Shown in pieces: positions 36,656 to 46,340 of a DNA stretch of 64,000 nt (position 1 is the stretch's first letter; every line of letters starts with the position of its first letter). The notes beneath the pieces were generated by a model, which made no database searches, had not been told where the DNA came from, and saw only the letters and a list, made by a program, of their open reading frames with translations. The DNA is from Helicobacter burdigaliensis (GTDB lineage: Bacteria > Campylobacterota > Campylobacteria > Campylobacterales > Helicobacteraceae), in the NCBI RefSeq assembly GCF_003670295.1, contig NZ_QXJG01000003.1, forward strand, positions 1-64,000, written 5' to 3'. A program made the position numbers and the translations under genes.

Positions 36656-39328
36656 TTATTTTAATTCTCCCCAATGCTTCCCAACGCTCAAAGAGCATTT
36701 TAAAGGAACTCTAAGCTGTGCTACTCCTTCCATAATCGCACTAATTTCTTTGGCTTCTTTTTCTAGTTTTTCTTCTTGCACCTCAAAAATGAGTTCATCA
36801 TGCACTTGCAAAAGTAGTTTAGATTCTAGCTTACTTTCTACTATTTTTTTCATCGCTTTTTTGATAATATCTGCTGCACTTCCTTGAAAAATTGCATTAA
36901 TTCCTTCTCTTAAAAATGCTGCCTTTTGGTATTCTTGCACCCCATTAAAATCAAAACTACGCTTCCTACCAAAAAGAGTCTTAGAATATCCATACTCCAA
37001 AATAAAATCTTCTTGATTTTTCAAAAAATCCTTAACCGTTGGAAAGCTTTGGAAGTAGTTTTGAATATAAGTTTTTGCTTCTTGAAAAGTGATATTAAGC
37101 GTTTCAGAAAGCTTTTTAGGTCCCATTCCATAAATAAGCCCAAAATTAATACTTTTTGCAATATTTCTCTTTTCCTTTGCCACATCATCGCCAAAAATCT
37201 TTTTAGCAGTTTCTAGGTGAATATCCTCATCTTGCATAAAAGCTTGAATCATCGCAGAATCTTGTGAAAAATGAGCCAAAAGCCTTAATTCAATCTGCGA
37301 ATAATCCAAACTAAAAAGCACACAACCACGACTTGCTATAAAACCCTCCCTTATTTTTCTTCCTTGCATTGTTTTAACGGGAATATTTTGTAAATTAGGA
37401 TTTTTAGAGCTAAGACGCCCTGTGCTAGTTCCCGTCTGCATAAAAGACGCATATACCCTATGTTCTTTGTTGCTTAGTGCATATTGCAAAAGTGGTTCAA
37501 TATAAGTGCTAAAAAGCTTAAAAATCTCTCTATACTCTAAAATCTTAGGAATAATAGGATGTGCTTCATACAAAGACTGCAAAACCGCTTCTTTTGTGCT
37601 AAAGCCTGATTTTGTTTTTTTGGTGGTTGTTAGCTTTAAATCCCCATAAAGAACTTCTGCTAATTGTTGAGGAGAATTAATATTAAAAGTGCGTTCTGCA
37701 AGAGTATAAATCTCATGAGAGAGCATTGCAAGCTTATCTCTAAACTCTATTTTCAAGCTTTTTAAATGTGAAACATCAAGTGTGATTCCATTAAGCTCCA
37801 TTTCAATGAGAGTTTGGACAAAAGGAAATTCCAAAGTATAAGCCAAGTTTAAAAGATTCTCATCATCAATTAATTTTTCTAATTTACAATATAATTGATA
37901 ACAAGCAGCGGCATCTTCACTGGCATATTTTGCTGCTCTTGATATTTGAATTTGTGAAAAATTTTCATTTTTTAAAACCACATCTTCATAAGCAATCATT
38001 TGATGATTAAAATATTTTTTCATCAAAGGATCTAGTCCGCACAAACCATCGCTTTGTAAAAGCCACCCAAGTAGCATACTATCGCCAATTTTTGAATAAT
38101 CCTCCAATACAAAATTAAAATTTGTCCTTAAAATCTCTAAATCGTATTTTAAATTATGCCCTATCACTCTTTTGGCTTTTAGAAAAATTGCTTGAATAAA
38201 TTTTAAAGCACATTCATAACTTATCTGCTCCTCTACTCCTAAATAATTATGTGCCATAGGAGCATAATAGGCTTCTTTTCCATCAAAGCTAAAAGAAAAT
38301 CCCACAATCTTAGCCTCTCTAACATCTAAAGAAGTCGTCTCACTATCATAAGAAACTATGCTCTCTTCAGTAATCTCATCTATTAGCTTTAAAAGCTCTA
38401 CATCTGTATTTACAAGTTTTGTAGTGTAGCTAAAACTGCTTAATGTATTTTCTTTTTTAATAATTTGTGTTTTTTTGTTTAATTTTAAAGATTTTAAGAT
38501 TTGATGCAGCTCACACTCTTCAAGCTCTTTGACGATTTTATACAAAGGAGATTCTTTTGGCATTTGACAATTTTCTAAATTAAAATCTTCTAGCAAATCC
38601 CGTCTTAATCTAACAAGCTCTCTTGAACGATATGCTTCCTCTTTAGACGCCTCTAAAAGCATTTTTGTTCTAGGAGGAGTAATCTTGTCAAGATTTTCAT
38701 AAATCCCATCAAGACTATCATAAGTTAATAGCAAATTCATAGCTCCTTTAGCACCTATTCCTTTAACTCCTGGGACATTATCCGCACTATCCCCCACAAT
38801 GCTTTGATAATCTATAAATTGTCTAGGCAAAATCCCATATTTTTCTTTACATTCTTCTTCTCTAATCTCTTTTTTACTTTTAGGATCAAATAAAAAAGTA
38901 TCCCCATCAATGAGCTGATACAAATCCTTATCATGGCTAATGATTCTTACATTAATATTCATTTTATTAGCTTTTTCGTTGATAGAAGCTATCACATCAT
39001 CAGCCTCATAACCGCTAATTTTAATATTTCTAAATCCCATAAGTTCCACCCATTTAATAGCAACTCCTAATTGGAGTTTCAAATCTTCTGGAGCTTCTGG
39101 GCGATTTGCTTTATAGTTTGGATCAATCTTTTTTCTAAAATTCTCTCCACCACTATCTAATGCAAACACCAAATAATCCTCTGGATATTCTCTATGAAGC
39201 TGTGCTATAAGCTTAGCAAATCCAAAAAGTAATCCCGTTGGGAATCCTGCACTATTTTTCAAAGGTGGAAGTGCAAAATAGCTCCTAAATAAAAATCCAA
39301 AAGTATCAATAATAGTAAGTGTTTTCAA
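36656..39328 (-). CDS. polA: DNA polymerase I
   Basis: PolA repairs DNA and replaces RNA primers. The 890-residue protein has all three domains. The N-terminal 5' nuclease (about 1-280) contains SHDKDLYQLIDGD and DNVPGVKGIGAKGA. The 3'-5' exonuclease keeps its acidic residues (YDSETTSLD, GHNLKYDLEIL, YASEDAAAC), so proofreading is probably active. The polymerase domain has motif A (SLDYSQIELRLLAH), motif B (RNIAKSINFGLIYGMG) and motif C (QVHDELIFEV). The start is a TTG. TerC lies 2 bp upstream. Confidence 0.97.
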   Translation of the reverse strand: MKTLTIIDTFGFLFRSYFALPPLKNSAGFPTGLLFGFAKLIAQLHREYPEDYLVFALDSGGENFRKKIDPNYKANRPEAPEDLKLQLGVAIKWVELMGFRNIKISGYEADDVIASINEKANKMNINVRIISHDKDLYQLIDGDTFLFDPKSKKEIREEECKEKYGILPRQFIDYQSIVGDSADNVPGVKGIGAKGAMNLLLTYDSLDGIYENLDKITPPRTKMLLEASKEEAYRSRELVRLRRDLLEDFNLENCQMPKESPLYKIVKELEECELHQILKSLKLNKKTQIIKKENTLSSFSYTTKLVNTDVELLKLIDEITEESIVSYDSETTSLDVREAKIVGFSFSFDGKEAYYAPMAHNYLGVEEQISYECALKFIQAIFLKAKRVIGHNLKYDLEILRTNFNFVLEDYSKIGDSMLLGWLLQSDGLCGLDPLMKKYFNHQMIAYEDVVLKNENFSQIQISRAAKYASEDAAACYQLYCKLEKLIDDENLLNLAYTLEFPFVQTLIEMELNGITLDVSHLKSLKIEFRDKLAMLSHEIYTLAERTFNINSPQQLAEVLYGDLKLTTTKKTKSGFSTKEAVLQSLYEAHPIIPKILEYREIFKLFSTYIEPLLQYALSNKEHRVYASFMQTGTSTGRLSSKNPNLQNIPVKTMQGRKIREGFIASRGCVLFSLDYSQIELRLLAHFSQDSAMIQAFMQDEDIHLETAKKIFGDDVAKEKRNIAKSINFGLIYGMGPKKLSETLNITFQEAKTYIQNYFQSFPTVKDFLKNQEDFILEYGYSKTLFGRKRSFDFNGVQEYQKAAFLREGINAIFQGSAADIIKKAMKKIVESKLESKLLLQVHDELIFEVQEEKLEKEAKEISAIMEGVAQLRVPLKCSLSVGKHWGELK

Positions 39329-39330
39329 AT

Positions 39331-40077
39331 CTAATTCCTATCTTTTGCTTTTTTAAGATGTTGTTTTTTAATATAAATATTAATCGATTCCACGCCTAAA
39401 GAAAATGCCATAGCAAAATAAATATAACCTTTTGAAATATGAAATTCTAAACCCTCTGCAACTAAGGTAACCCCAACCAAAATCAAAAACGCTAATGCTA
39501 AAATCTTAATGGTAGGATTATTTTCTACAAACTCTGAAATACTCTTACTTGCAAGCATCATAACCCCTACTGCTACAATCACAGCGATAATCATAATCTC
39601 AATATTACTTACCATACCCACAGCAGTGATAACAGAATCTAAAGAAAAAACGATATCCAAAATTGCAATTTGAATAAGCACTGCAAAAAATCCTCGCTTA
39701 GCCCCCTCTTTTAGGACATCTTCATCGCTTTTCTCACCTGCATTATCAATATCATGGTGGATTTCAAGAGTAGATTTTGCAATCAAAAACAATCCTCCTA
39801 AAATCAAAATAATATCACGCCCTGAAATTTCTTGACTAAAAATACTAAATAATGGCTGTGTAAGCTTCATAATCCAAAAGAGTGAAAGCAATAATAAAAT
39901 CCTCGTTGCCATTGCCAAACCAAGCCCAAAAATTCTAGCCTTTTGCCTTTTTTCTTTGGGTAATCTACCCACTAAAATCGCAATAAAAATGATATTATCA
40001 ATCCCTAAAACTATCTCTAAAGCTATCAAAGTAGCCAAAGCTACCCACATTTCTGGACTCACTATCCATTCAAACAT
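39331..40077 (-). CDS. TerC-family integral membrane protein
   Basis: The 248-residue protein has about seven membrane helices and the TerC-family signatures LEIVLGIDNIIFIAILVGRLP near the N-terminus (in two parts) and QIAILDIVFSLDSVITAVGM in the middle, with acidic residues inside helices. TerC proteins are linked to metal ion export, notably manganese, and to tellurium resistance. The exact ion cannot be deduced. It stands directly upstream of polA. Confidence 0.88.
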   Translation of the reverse strand: MFEWIVSPEMWVALATLIALEIVLGIDNIIFIAILVGRLPKEKRQKARIFGLGLAMATRILLLLSLFWIMKLTQPLFSIFSQEISGRDIILILGGLFLIAKSTLEIHHDIDNAGEKSDEDVLKEGAKRGFFAVLIQIAILDIVFSLDSVITAVGMVSNIEIMIIAVIVAVGVMMLASKSISEFVENNPTIKILALAFLILVGVTLVAEGLEFHISKGYIYFAMAFSLGVESINIYIKKQHLKKAKDRN

Positions 40078-40266
40078 TTTTGTCCTTTAGCAAAAAAAAT
40101 AAAGACTAATTGTAGGGATTTTTTTCTTAAAAGATAATCTATAAGTTTTCAAAAAATATTTTTTATATATAAAATTCAAATTTACATTATAAAGTTGCAA
40201 ATAAGAGATTATAAAAACCCAAAATACATATTATCAAAATATTCTTGCATTTTCAAAAAGCTTTTA

Positions 40267-40296
40267 TTAAACCCCTTCTTATAGGGTTTAATTTTT
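40267..40296. terminator. hairpin downstream of the cytochrome c gene
   Basis: TTAAACCC (40267-40274) and GGGTTTAA (40284-40291) form an 8-bp perfect stem, followed on the plus strand by TTTTT. On the minus strand, the direction of the nearby cytochrome gene, the hairpin is followed only by TAATAAAAG, so it may act mainly as an mRNA end stabiliser. Confidence 0.5.
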
Positions 40297-40301
40297 AAAA
40301 A

Positions 40302-40796
40302 TTATTTTAGAGTTTCAATATAATGCCCAATATCTAGCATATCTTTTTTAGTGTAGCGTTGTGAAATTTGATTTTTAACAAATCTTGATTGCCCTTCAAA
40401 AGTTTGGTTTTGATAGGTTTTAATCTCATCAGTAATATCTTGAGCTTTCCAAGTGTTGATAGGAGCTTTTTTAGCCACAGATACCTCTCCTTTTGCTCCA
40501 TGGCAGCTTGCACAATCCCTCTCATATTTCTTTTTGCCATTTTCTAAATCATAAGCTGGATCATTACTAGCAACATTTCCAGTCCCTAAAAGGCTATCTA
40601 TAAAGCTCTTCTCTTGCACGCTCAAATCCGCATCTTCTCTCACAACCTTAATATCTTTAGAACCTAGATTTTTAGAATACTTTTGCAAAATTGCCTTAAT
40701 TTCCTCTCCAAATTCTCCTTCTAACTCAAAGCAAACGCATTCTTTTGCATAAAGTGCACCCAAAAAAAATAAACCTGCTAAAAGAATTTTTTTCAT
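40302..40796 (-). CDS. periplasmic c-type cytochrome with an N-terminal extension
   Basis: The 164-residue precursor has a signal peptide (about 1-17). The haem site CASCHG is at Cys95, Cys98 and His99, with Met153 in KKDMLDIGHY as the probable second ligand. The C-terminal half is thus a small class I cytochrome like c553, an electron carrier to the terminal oxidase or a peroxidase. The 75 residues before it are not part of a standard c553; they begin with Cys20-Val-Cys22 (ECVCFELEG) and are mostly charged. I cannot name that part. The gene stands alone between terC and pnp. Confidence 0.85.
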   Translation of the reverse strand: MKKILLAGLFFLGALYAKECVCFELEGEFGEEIKAILQKYSKNLGSKDIKVVREDADLSVQEKSFIDSLLGTGNVASNDPAYDLENGKKKYERDCASCHGAKGEVSVAKKAPINTWKAQDITDEIKTYQNQTFEGQSRFVKNQISQRYTKKDMLDIGHYIETLK

Positions 40797-40853
40797 TCTT
40801 CTCCCTTTGTATAATTTTTCTATATTCTGCCTAATTTTTCTTTAATTCTCTAT

Positions 40854-43031
40854 TTAAAGCAAAATTAGCTCTACTTTATTTTTATTTAAAGATAAAACCT
40901 CAACCTTAACAACCTGCCCTACTTGCAAATAATCTTCTATTTTTGCATCACGATTTTTAACAATTTTAGAAATATGCAAAAGCCCATCATAACCATTTGG
41001 AAGCTCCACAAAAGCACCAAATTCTAAGATTTTTTTAACCTTACCTTCATACACATCGCCTACCTTATAAAGCTCATAAATGTTTGGTTTTGCCTCTTTT
41101 GAAGAAGCAATATTTATAATATGCTCTCTTGCTAAATCCACTTTGGCTTTATTGCCACTTACCTTGACTTCGCCATTTTCTTTGTTTAAATCAATGGCAA
41201 CTTCAAATTTTTCTATAATTTCTTTAATCGTTTTACCTGCTTGTCCTATAATCTCTACAATCTTACTTGGATGAATGGAGAAAATTTGTGAATTTGGCAA
41301 TACAGATTCATTAAAAACAATCTTCTCTTTTGCTCCTTCCATAATGTTTAAAATATGGATTCTCGCTTCTTTTGCTTGCATAAGAGCTTCTCTTAAGATT
41401 TCTAAATTCAATCCTCCAAGCTTAATATCCATCTGCATTGCAGTAATACCCTCTTTAGAACCCGCTACTTTAAAATCCATATCTCCATCATGATCTTCTA
41501 AACCCATAATATCCGTTAAAATCGCATAAGAATCCCCCTCGCTCACTAACCCCATAGCAACTCCAGCAATCAAACTTGTGCATTCCACTCTAGCAGCAGC
41601 CAGTGCAAGAGAACCTCCACAAACAGTTGCCATAGAAGAAGAACCATTGGATTCTAAAATCTCTGAAACCAATCTTATGGTTTGCATTTGAGGATTAATA
41701 AGACTTGCCTCTAAAGCTCTCTTAGCCAAATTTCCATGTCCTAGCTCTCTGCGTCCAGGTGCTGAGATAGGACTTGCCTCACCCACACAAAAGGGGGGGA
41801 AATTATAATGCACCATAAAACGCTCTTTTTGTGAGCCTTTATCTGTCAATAACTCATAACTTTGTGCATCCATATCATTTCCTAAAGTCGCTACTACTAA
41901 AGCTTGGGTTTGTCCGCGTGTAAAAAGAATGCTTGAATGTGCCATGGGTAAGAAATTTGTATCAATACTAATAGGACGCACCTCTTTTAAGCCCCTACCA
42001 TCAGCCCTTTTTTTCTCTTTTAAAATCATACCCCTTATAATCTCGCGTTTAATTTCTAAAACACTTTCCATAACTTTTTTATCAAGATTTTCATTCTCAT
42101 TTGGATTTTTTTCCAACCAAATTTTCTCGCATTTTTTAGCAAATGCGATAAGCTCACTATTGCGCTCACTCTTTGAAAGCACTTCAATAATATTTCTTAA
42201 TTCTCCCAAATGTTCATTTTTAATAAATTCCTTAATCTCACTAGAACTAAATTTTTCTCGTTTTTGGCTAAATTTGAGAGGTTTTTTCATAAAAGAGGCA
42301 AAACTCTCTTGCATCTCTTTACTTTTCTCTTGAATGGCATTTTTAGCAAACTCCAAAGCCAAAATTAATTCCTCTTCATCTAGCTCATTAGCACTAAAAC
42401 TTGCATTTTCTGCATCAAAATTTTGAATTAAGCTTAAATTTTGGCTCTTAGAAACTTTCAAACCTCCAAAACTTCTCATCTCAATCATTAAAAGTTCTTC
42501 ATCCACACCACTTACATATAAATCTAATGTGCTTTCATCAAAATCACTCATCTTAGGATTTAATACAAACTCTCCATTAATCTTACCTATTCTCACGCCA
42601 TTAACAGGTTTATTAATAGGAATCTCAGAAACAAAAAGTGCCGCACTTGCAGCATTGAGTGCTAAAACTTGCAAATCTACATCACTAGAAGCACTTAGCA
42701 CCATAATTGTAATTTGCGTAGAATAACAATAATCTTTAGGAAAAAGAGGACGCAATGATCTATCCACAATCCTAGCACTCAAAGTTTCAAAATCTCCAGG
42801 TTTTGCTTCTCTCTTCACATAACCACCTGGAATCTTACCTGCTGCATAAGATTTTTCAATATATTGCACCGTAAGTGGTAAGAAATCCTCTTCTACAACT
42901 TCTTGAGTATCCACACTCACAGTCGCCAAAAGGACATTATCTCCTTGTTGCAAATACACACTTCCACTGCTTTGTTTTGCAAACTTATCAAAGATATATT
43001 TCTCTCCATTTCTTAAGACTATTTCGCCCAT
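40854..43031 (-). CDS. pnp: polynucleotide phosphorylase
   Basis: PNPase degrades RNA from the 3' end with phosphate. The 725-residue protein has two RNase PH domains, with RSLRPLFPKDY in the first and KKRADGRGLKEVRPI and ICGGSLALAAARV-like VCGGSLALAAARV in the second. It continues with a KH domain (KIVEIIGQAGKTIKEIIEKF) and an S1 domain (YKVGDVYEGKVKKILEFGAF). All functional parts are present. The start has GGAGAAAAT upstream. It begins 10 bp after the phosphoribosyltransferase gene. Confidence 0.97.
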   Translation of the reverse strand: MGEIVLRNGEKYIFDKFAKQSSGSVYLQQGDNVLLATVSVDTQEVVEEDFLPLTVQYIEKSYAAGKIPGGYVKREAKPGDFETLSARIVDRSLRPLFPKDYCYSTQITIMVLSASSDVDLQVLALNAASAALFVSEIPINKPVNGVRIGKINGEFVLNPKMSDFDESTLDLYVSGVDEELLMIEMRSFGGLKVSKSQNLSLIQNFDAENASFSANELDEEELILALEFAKNAIQEKSKEMQESFASFMKKPLKFSQKREKFSSSEIKEFIKNEHLGELRNIIEVLSKSERNSELIAFAKKCEKIWLEKNPNENENLDKKVMESVLEIKREIIRGMILKEKKRADGRGLKEVRPISIDTNFLPMAHSSILFTRGQTQALVVATLGNDMDAQSYELLTDKGSQKERFMVHYNFPPFCVGEASPISAPGRRELGHGNLAKRALEASLINPQMQTIRLVSEILESNGSSSMATVCGGSLALAAARVECTSLIAGVAMGLVSEGDSYAILTDIMGLEDHDGDMDFKVAGSKEGITAMQMDIKLGGLNLEILREALMQAKEARIHILNIMEGAKEKIVFNESVLPNSQIFSIHPSKIVEIIGQAGKTIKEIIEKFEVAIDLNKENGEVKVSGNKAKVDLAREHIINIASSKEAKPNIYELYKVGDVYEGKVKKILEFGAFVELPNGYDGLLHISKIVKNRDAKIEDYLQVGQVVKVEVLSLNKNKVELILL

Positions 43032-43040
43032 ATTTTCTCC

Positions 43041-43727
43041 TTATTTATTAATATTTCCAAAGATTTTTTCAATTGTTTCTAAATCCACTTCAGGATAATC
43101 TTGATAATAATATCCAATATCTACAAAACTTTTATCTTGGTAAAGACAAAAAACTCCATCTGTGTTTTCTTCAATAATTTGAACCACATCTAAAGGTGCA
43201 ACGGGTGCTGCAAAATAAATTGTTTTTGCTTGAAGTGTAATCACTGATTTAATAGCAGCAAGTGCTGTTAAACCACTATCAATCCCTTCATCTACAAGTA
43301 AAACGCGTTTATTTTTTAAAGAAATAAATCTATCGCCTTTTCTATATTGATAGATTAAAGGCAACATTTTATCCTCATACTGACGCTGTGCCTCTCCATA
43401 GATATAATCCAAACTTATTTCAAAAGATCGCACCAAAGCTTCATTAATCACAATATCATGCGTTTCTGTGCTCATTGCAATCTCACATTCTGGATTATTA
43501 GGAGCTAAAATAGGCGCAGAAAACAAAAAATCCAAAGGTGCTTTAATGGTTTGCGCCAACTGATGCGCAAATAAAATCCCCGCAAAAGAGATTCCAACCA
43601 CTACACAATCTTGTTTTTCAAAAAAATTTAAAGGCATATTAGACAAAAGCTTACTTAAGGCATCTTCTCTATTTTTAAAATACACCTTACGACGCGCTGA
43701 ATGCTGGGAAACTCCTAAAAAATCCAA
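43041..43727 (-). CDS. phosphoribosyltransferase-fold protein
   Basis: The 228-residue protein has the type I phosphoribosyltransferase fold. The PRPP-binding motif VLLVDEGIDSGLTAL is at residues 142-156. It resembles the COG1926 group of predicted phosphoribosyltransferases, whose substrate is not known. It is between lptD and pnp in a leftward run, with gaps of 8 and 9 bp, so it is probably in the same transcript. Confidence 0.85.
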   Translation of the reverse strand: MDFLGVSQHSARRKVYFKNREDALSKLLSNMPLNFFEKQDCVVVGISFAGILFAHQLAQTIKAPLDFLFSAPILAPNNPECEIAMSTETHDIVINEALVRSFEISLDYIYGEAQRQYEDKMLPLIYQYRKGDRFISLKNKRVLLVDEGIDSGLTALAAIKSVITLQAKTIYFAAPVAPLDVVQIIEENTDGVFCLYQDKSFVDIGYYYQDYPEVDLETIEKIFGNINK

Positions 43728-43735
43728 GCTAATCC

Positions 43736-45889
43736 TTAATTTCCAATTTTCAAATCACTGCTTAAAAGCGGAATAAATTTTATCTCAAAAAGAATATATT
43801 TATCATCTCTTGCTTCTGCTCCTCTTGTGGTTAAAGTAGGATAAATCTCACTCACATATCTCACGCCAAAAGAAAAGCAACGAATGCTAGTATCCACTCC
43901 AACTTGCCAAGTTTTAAAGTAGTTTTCTTTATAATCATAGCCTATTTTTGCATAAATATTAAAATAATCAAACTCTTTAGAAAAACCTGCATTGATATAA
44001 CTAGCCTCTCCAAATCTCCCTCTATACAAATCTTGATGTGCAAAATCTTCTCTAAAATAATGCCCAAAAAAGAAATTAATAAGTTCATCATGATAGTTTA
44101 TTTGATGTGTAGCTTCTGAAATTTTATTTTCTTGATGTGAATAATAAATACTGCTTAAAAAATCCCAATGATAATCATAAAAATATTGTATTTCATTTTC
44201 TATTTCTCCATATTTCTCTTTTGCATCATCCATATAAATATGCTGGCGAATCTTATGGGATAACACTAAATCATCTTGTGCATTATAAAAAAATTGTTTA
44301 ACACCCAATTTAAGTTGTTTTCTATCTCCAGGAAGGTCAAAAAAGCTTGTAAAATCACCCTCTTTATGTTTAGCAGCTGGCAAAATAAATTCACTCTCTA
44401 AACTAAGCGTATGTGAAAAATCTCCATAATTTTTCAACAAATCTGAATTTAACTTAAAATCATAATAATGGTTTAAATAATTTCCATCCTCTAATCTTAA
44501 GCCTCTATCTACATTACTATATTGCACGCTAGAAGCATAGACTATGGGAGATACACTTAAATTTAAATAATCATCCACAAGGGGTTGAGAAAAAGTTAAA
44601 GGCAAAGAAACTTCTTGTTGCACAGCCCTATAACCACTAGGACGCGTATGGTTTTTTATTTGATAATCTAAAGAATAATAAAGATTATCTAAAAAAATGC
44701 TCTCTGTTTGCCTATGGTATTGTAAAGCTGGAAGTGTTTGCATGGTTTTTGCATTACTTACTAGCTCTAAATCTGTATAATAACGCCCATAAACACCTAT
44801 ATAATCTTGATTGCTTTTTAAAAAATAGTTCAATCTTGAAGCTAGCAAACTTCCCTGTAAATCTGCACGATTTTCTGCCCTATCGTTTTCTTGAAGTCTA
44901 AAATAATCAATATCATTAATTTGAGAAATATTTGCATACAAGCCATCTTCTTTGAAATAACTCTCTTCTTTGGGTTCTATGAGTAAGTTTTTTGTTTGAT
45001 ATTCAAGTTGGAATCCAAAATGTTCCTTATTTTCTAAGTTATATTCATTCTGATAGCTCTTAGAATCTCCAAAGATACCAAAATTTGCCCACAAAATCTC
45101 ATCTTTTTTATCAATCATTCTAAATTCATTAAAAAATCCACCTCCACGCTGTGTACGGATTTGTGGAGAAAAAGTCATATCCCAATTATCCTTGGGTGCA
45201 ACAAAAATGGGTTGTGAATAAATAAAGCCATCATCTCTTGAGTTTCCTACTACTGGATAGAGCAAACCACTTTTACGCTTATAACCTAACGAAAAGGAAA
45301 GATAGGGAAAATACATCACTGGCATATCATAAATACAAAATCTAGGATGCCAAACACTAAGCCACTCATCATTGACATCATACTCACCCTCTGCTACTTT
45401 TAGTTTCCAAATAGGATTATTCACACTACAAGTAGAAATACTTGATTCATCTAATTTATAAACATTATCATCAAATTGTGCTTCTTCTGCACTAATCCAC
45501 AACCCACTTTGTGAATCTTGCAAATAAAATGGTTTTAAGAAAGAATAATCCTCTTTTAGCTTAATCTTTACATTTTCTGCCTTTAAAAAAAGAGAATTCC
45601 CCTTATAGGCATTCACATTACCCATTAATGTAATTTCAGAGGTTTTTGTATTATAGATTGCCTTATTTGCAGTTACATAATAATCTGCATTAATTACTGT
45701 TGCATAACCCTTTCCAATCACCTCCTCTTTATTATATTCCATATCATCGGCTAAAAATTCAAAAATAGCTTGTTGGTTTTTATCATAATGCTTAATACTA
45801 GGCTTTGCCTCCAAAGTAGCAAGGCTTAAAGCTGCAACAAAACTAAATTTTAAAGTATTTTTAAAAATTTTATTAATAACTTTTTGCAA
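43736..45889 (-). CDS. lptD: LPS-assembly outer-membrane protein LptD
   Basis: LptD (OstA, Imp) is the outer-membrane barrel that inserts lipopolysaccharide with LptE. The 717-residue precursor has a signal peptide (about 1-28), an LptA-like beta-jellyroll domain (about 38-140, with FLADDMEYNKEEVIGKG) and a large barrel. The conserved STCSVNNPIWKLK segment around 155-165 is present. It ends in LLSSDLKIGN. The start is TTG, inside the last codons of the RDD gene (17-bp overlap). Confidence 0.93.
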   Translation of the reverse strand: MQKVINKIFKNTLKFSFVAALSLATLEAKPSIKHYDKNQQAIFEFLADDMEYNKEEVIGKGYATVINADYYVTANKAIYNTKTSEITLMGNVNAYKGNSLFLKAENVKIKLKEDYSFLKPFYLQDSQSGLWISAEEAQFDDNVYKLDESSISTCSVNNPIWKLKVAEGEYDVNDEWLSVWHPRFCIYDMPVMYFPYLSFSLGYKRKSGLLYPVVGNSRDDGFIYSQPIFVAPKDNWDMTFSPQIRTQRGGGFFNEFRMIDKKDEILWANFGIFGDSKSYQNEYNLENKEHFGFQLEYQTKNLLIEPKEESYFKEDGLYANISQINDIDYFRLQENDRAENRADLQGSLLASRLNYFLKSNQDYIGVYGRYYTDLELVSNAKTMQTLPALQYHRQTESIFLDNLYYSLDYQIKNHTRPSGYRAVQQEVSLPLTFSQPLVDDYLNLSVSPIVYASSVQYSNVDRGLRLEDGNYLNHYYDFKLNSDLLKNYGDFSHTLSLESEFILPAAKHKEGDFTSFFDLPGDRKQLKLGVKQFFYNAQDDLVLSHKIRQHIYMDDAKEKYGEIENEIQYFYDYHWDFLSSIYYSHQENKISEATHQINYHDELINFFFGHYFREDFAHQDLYRGRFGEASYINAGFSKEFDYFNIYAKIGYDYKENYFKTWQVGVDTSIRCFSFGVRYVSEIYPTLTTRGAEARDDKYILFEIKFIPLLSSDLKIGN

Positions 45890-46340
45890 GATTAACCACC
45901 AAAGTCTTTGCCACTCTATCGTGCAAAGTTTTTCTTAAAGGATTTTCAAACGCAAGCAAAAAGGGCAACCACAACAACATTTTACTAAGAGCTTTAAAAA
46001 GTGCCCTCAAGAAAGCTTGTTGCCAGCTTGGCTTATCTAAAAGCCCACCTTCAATTACCCTTATTTTCACAACCATATGTCCTATATTTGCACCATAAAG
46101 AGCTATAAAGATTGTATTATAAGCAATTAAAATAATATACCAAATCATTGTTACAGAAGAAAGCAATGATATAAAAGCTTCTTGATTACCCTTTATCGCT
46201 TGAAATTCTTCCCAATAAATTCCCAAAAAAATTAATGTTATTAAAAAATCATCCACCAAATATGCAAGCACTCTTTTATATAAGGGTGCAACTTGTATTT
46301 CCTCTCGCTCTAAAGTTTCTTCAATACTTTCTTTTCTCAT
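45873..46340 (-). CDS. RDD-family membrane protein
   Basis: The 155-residue protein has the RDD family pattern: VLAYLVDDFLITLIF near the N-terminus (Arg-Asp-Asp-type motif), two or three membrane helices, YGANIGHMVVKIRVI in the middle, and RVAKTLVV at the end. The family function is unknown. It overlaps purD by 4 bp (ATGA) and lptD by 17 bp. Confidence 0.85.
   Translation of the reverse strand: MRKESIEETLEREEIQVAPLYKRVLAYLVDDFLITLIFLGIYWEEFQAIKGNQEAFISLLSSVTMIWYIILIAYNTIFIALYGANIGHMVVKIRVIEGGLLDKPSWQQAFLRALFKALSKMLLWLPFLLAFENPLRKTLHDRVAKTLVVNLAKSY

Noticed and set aside
36648-36666. GAGAATTA/TAATTCTC palindrome between the phosphatase gene and polA
   Set aside because: It could be a hairpin, but it overlaps the polA stop codon and has no T run on either side, so I do not call it a terminator.
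41793-41799. G7 run inside pnp
   Set aside because: The frame is intact through it (NFPPFCVGE), so there is no sign of slippage.
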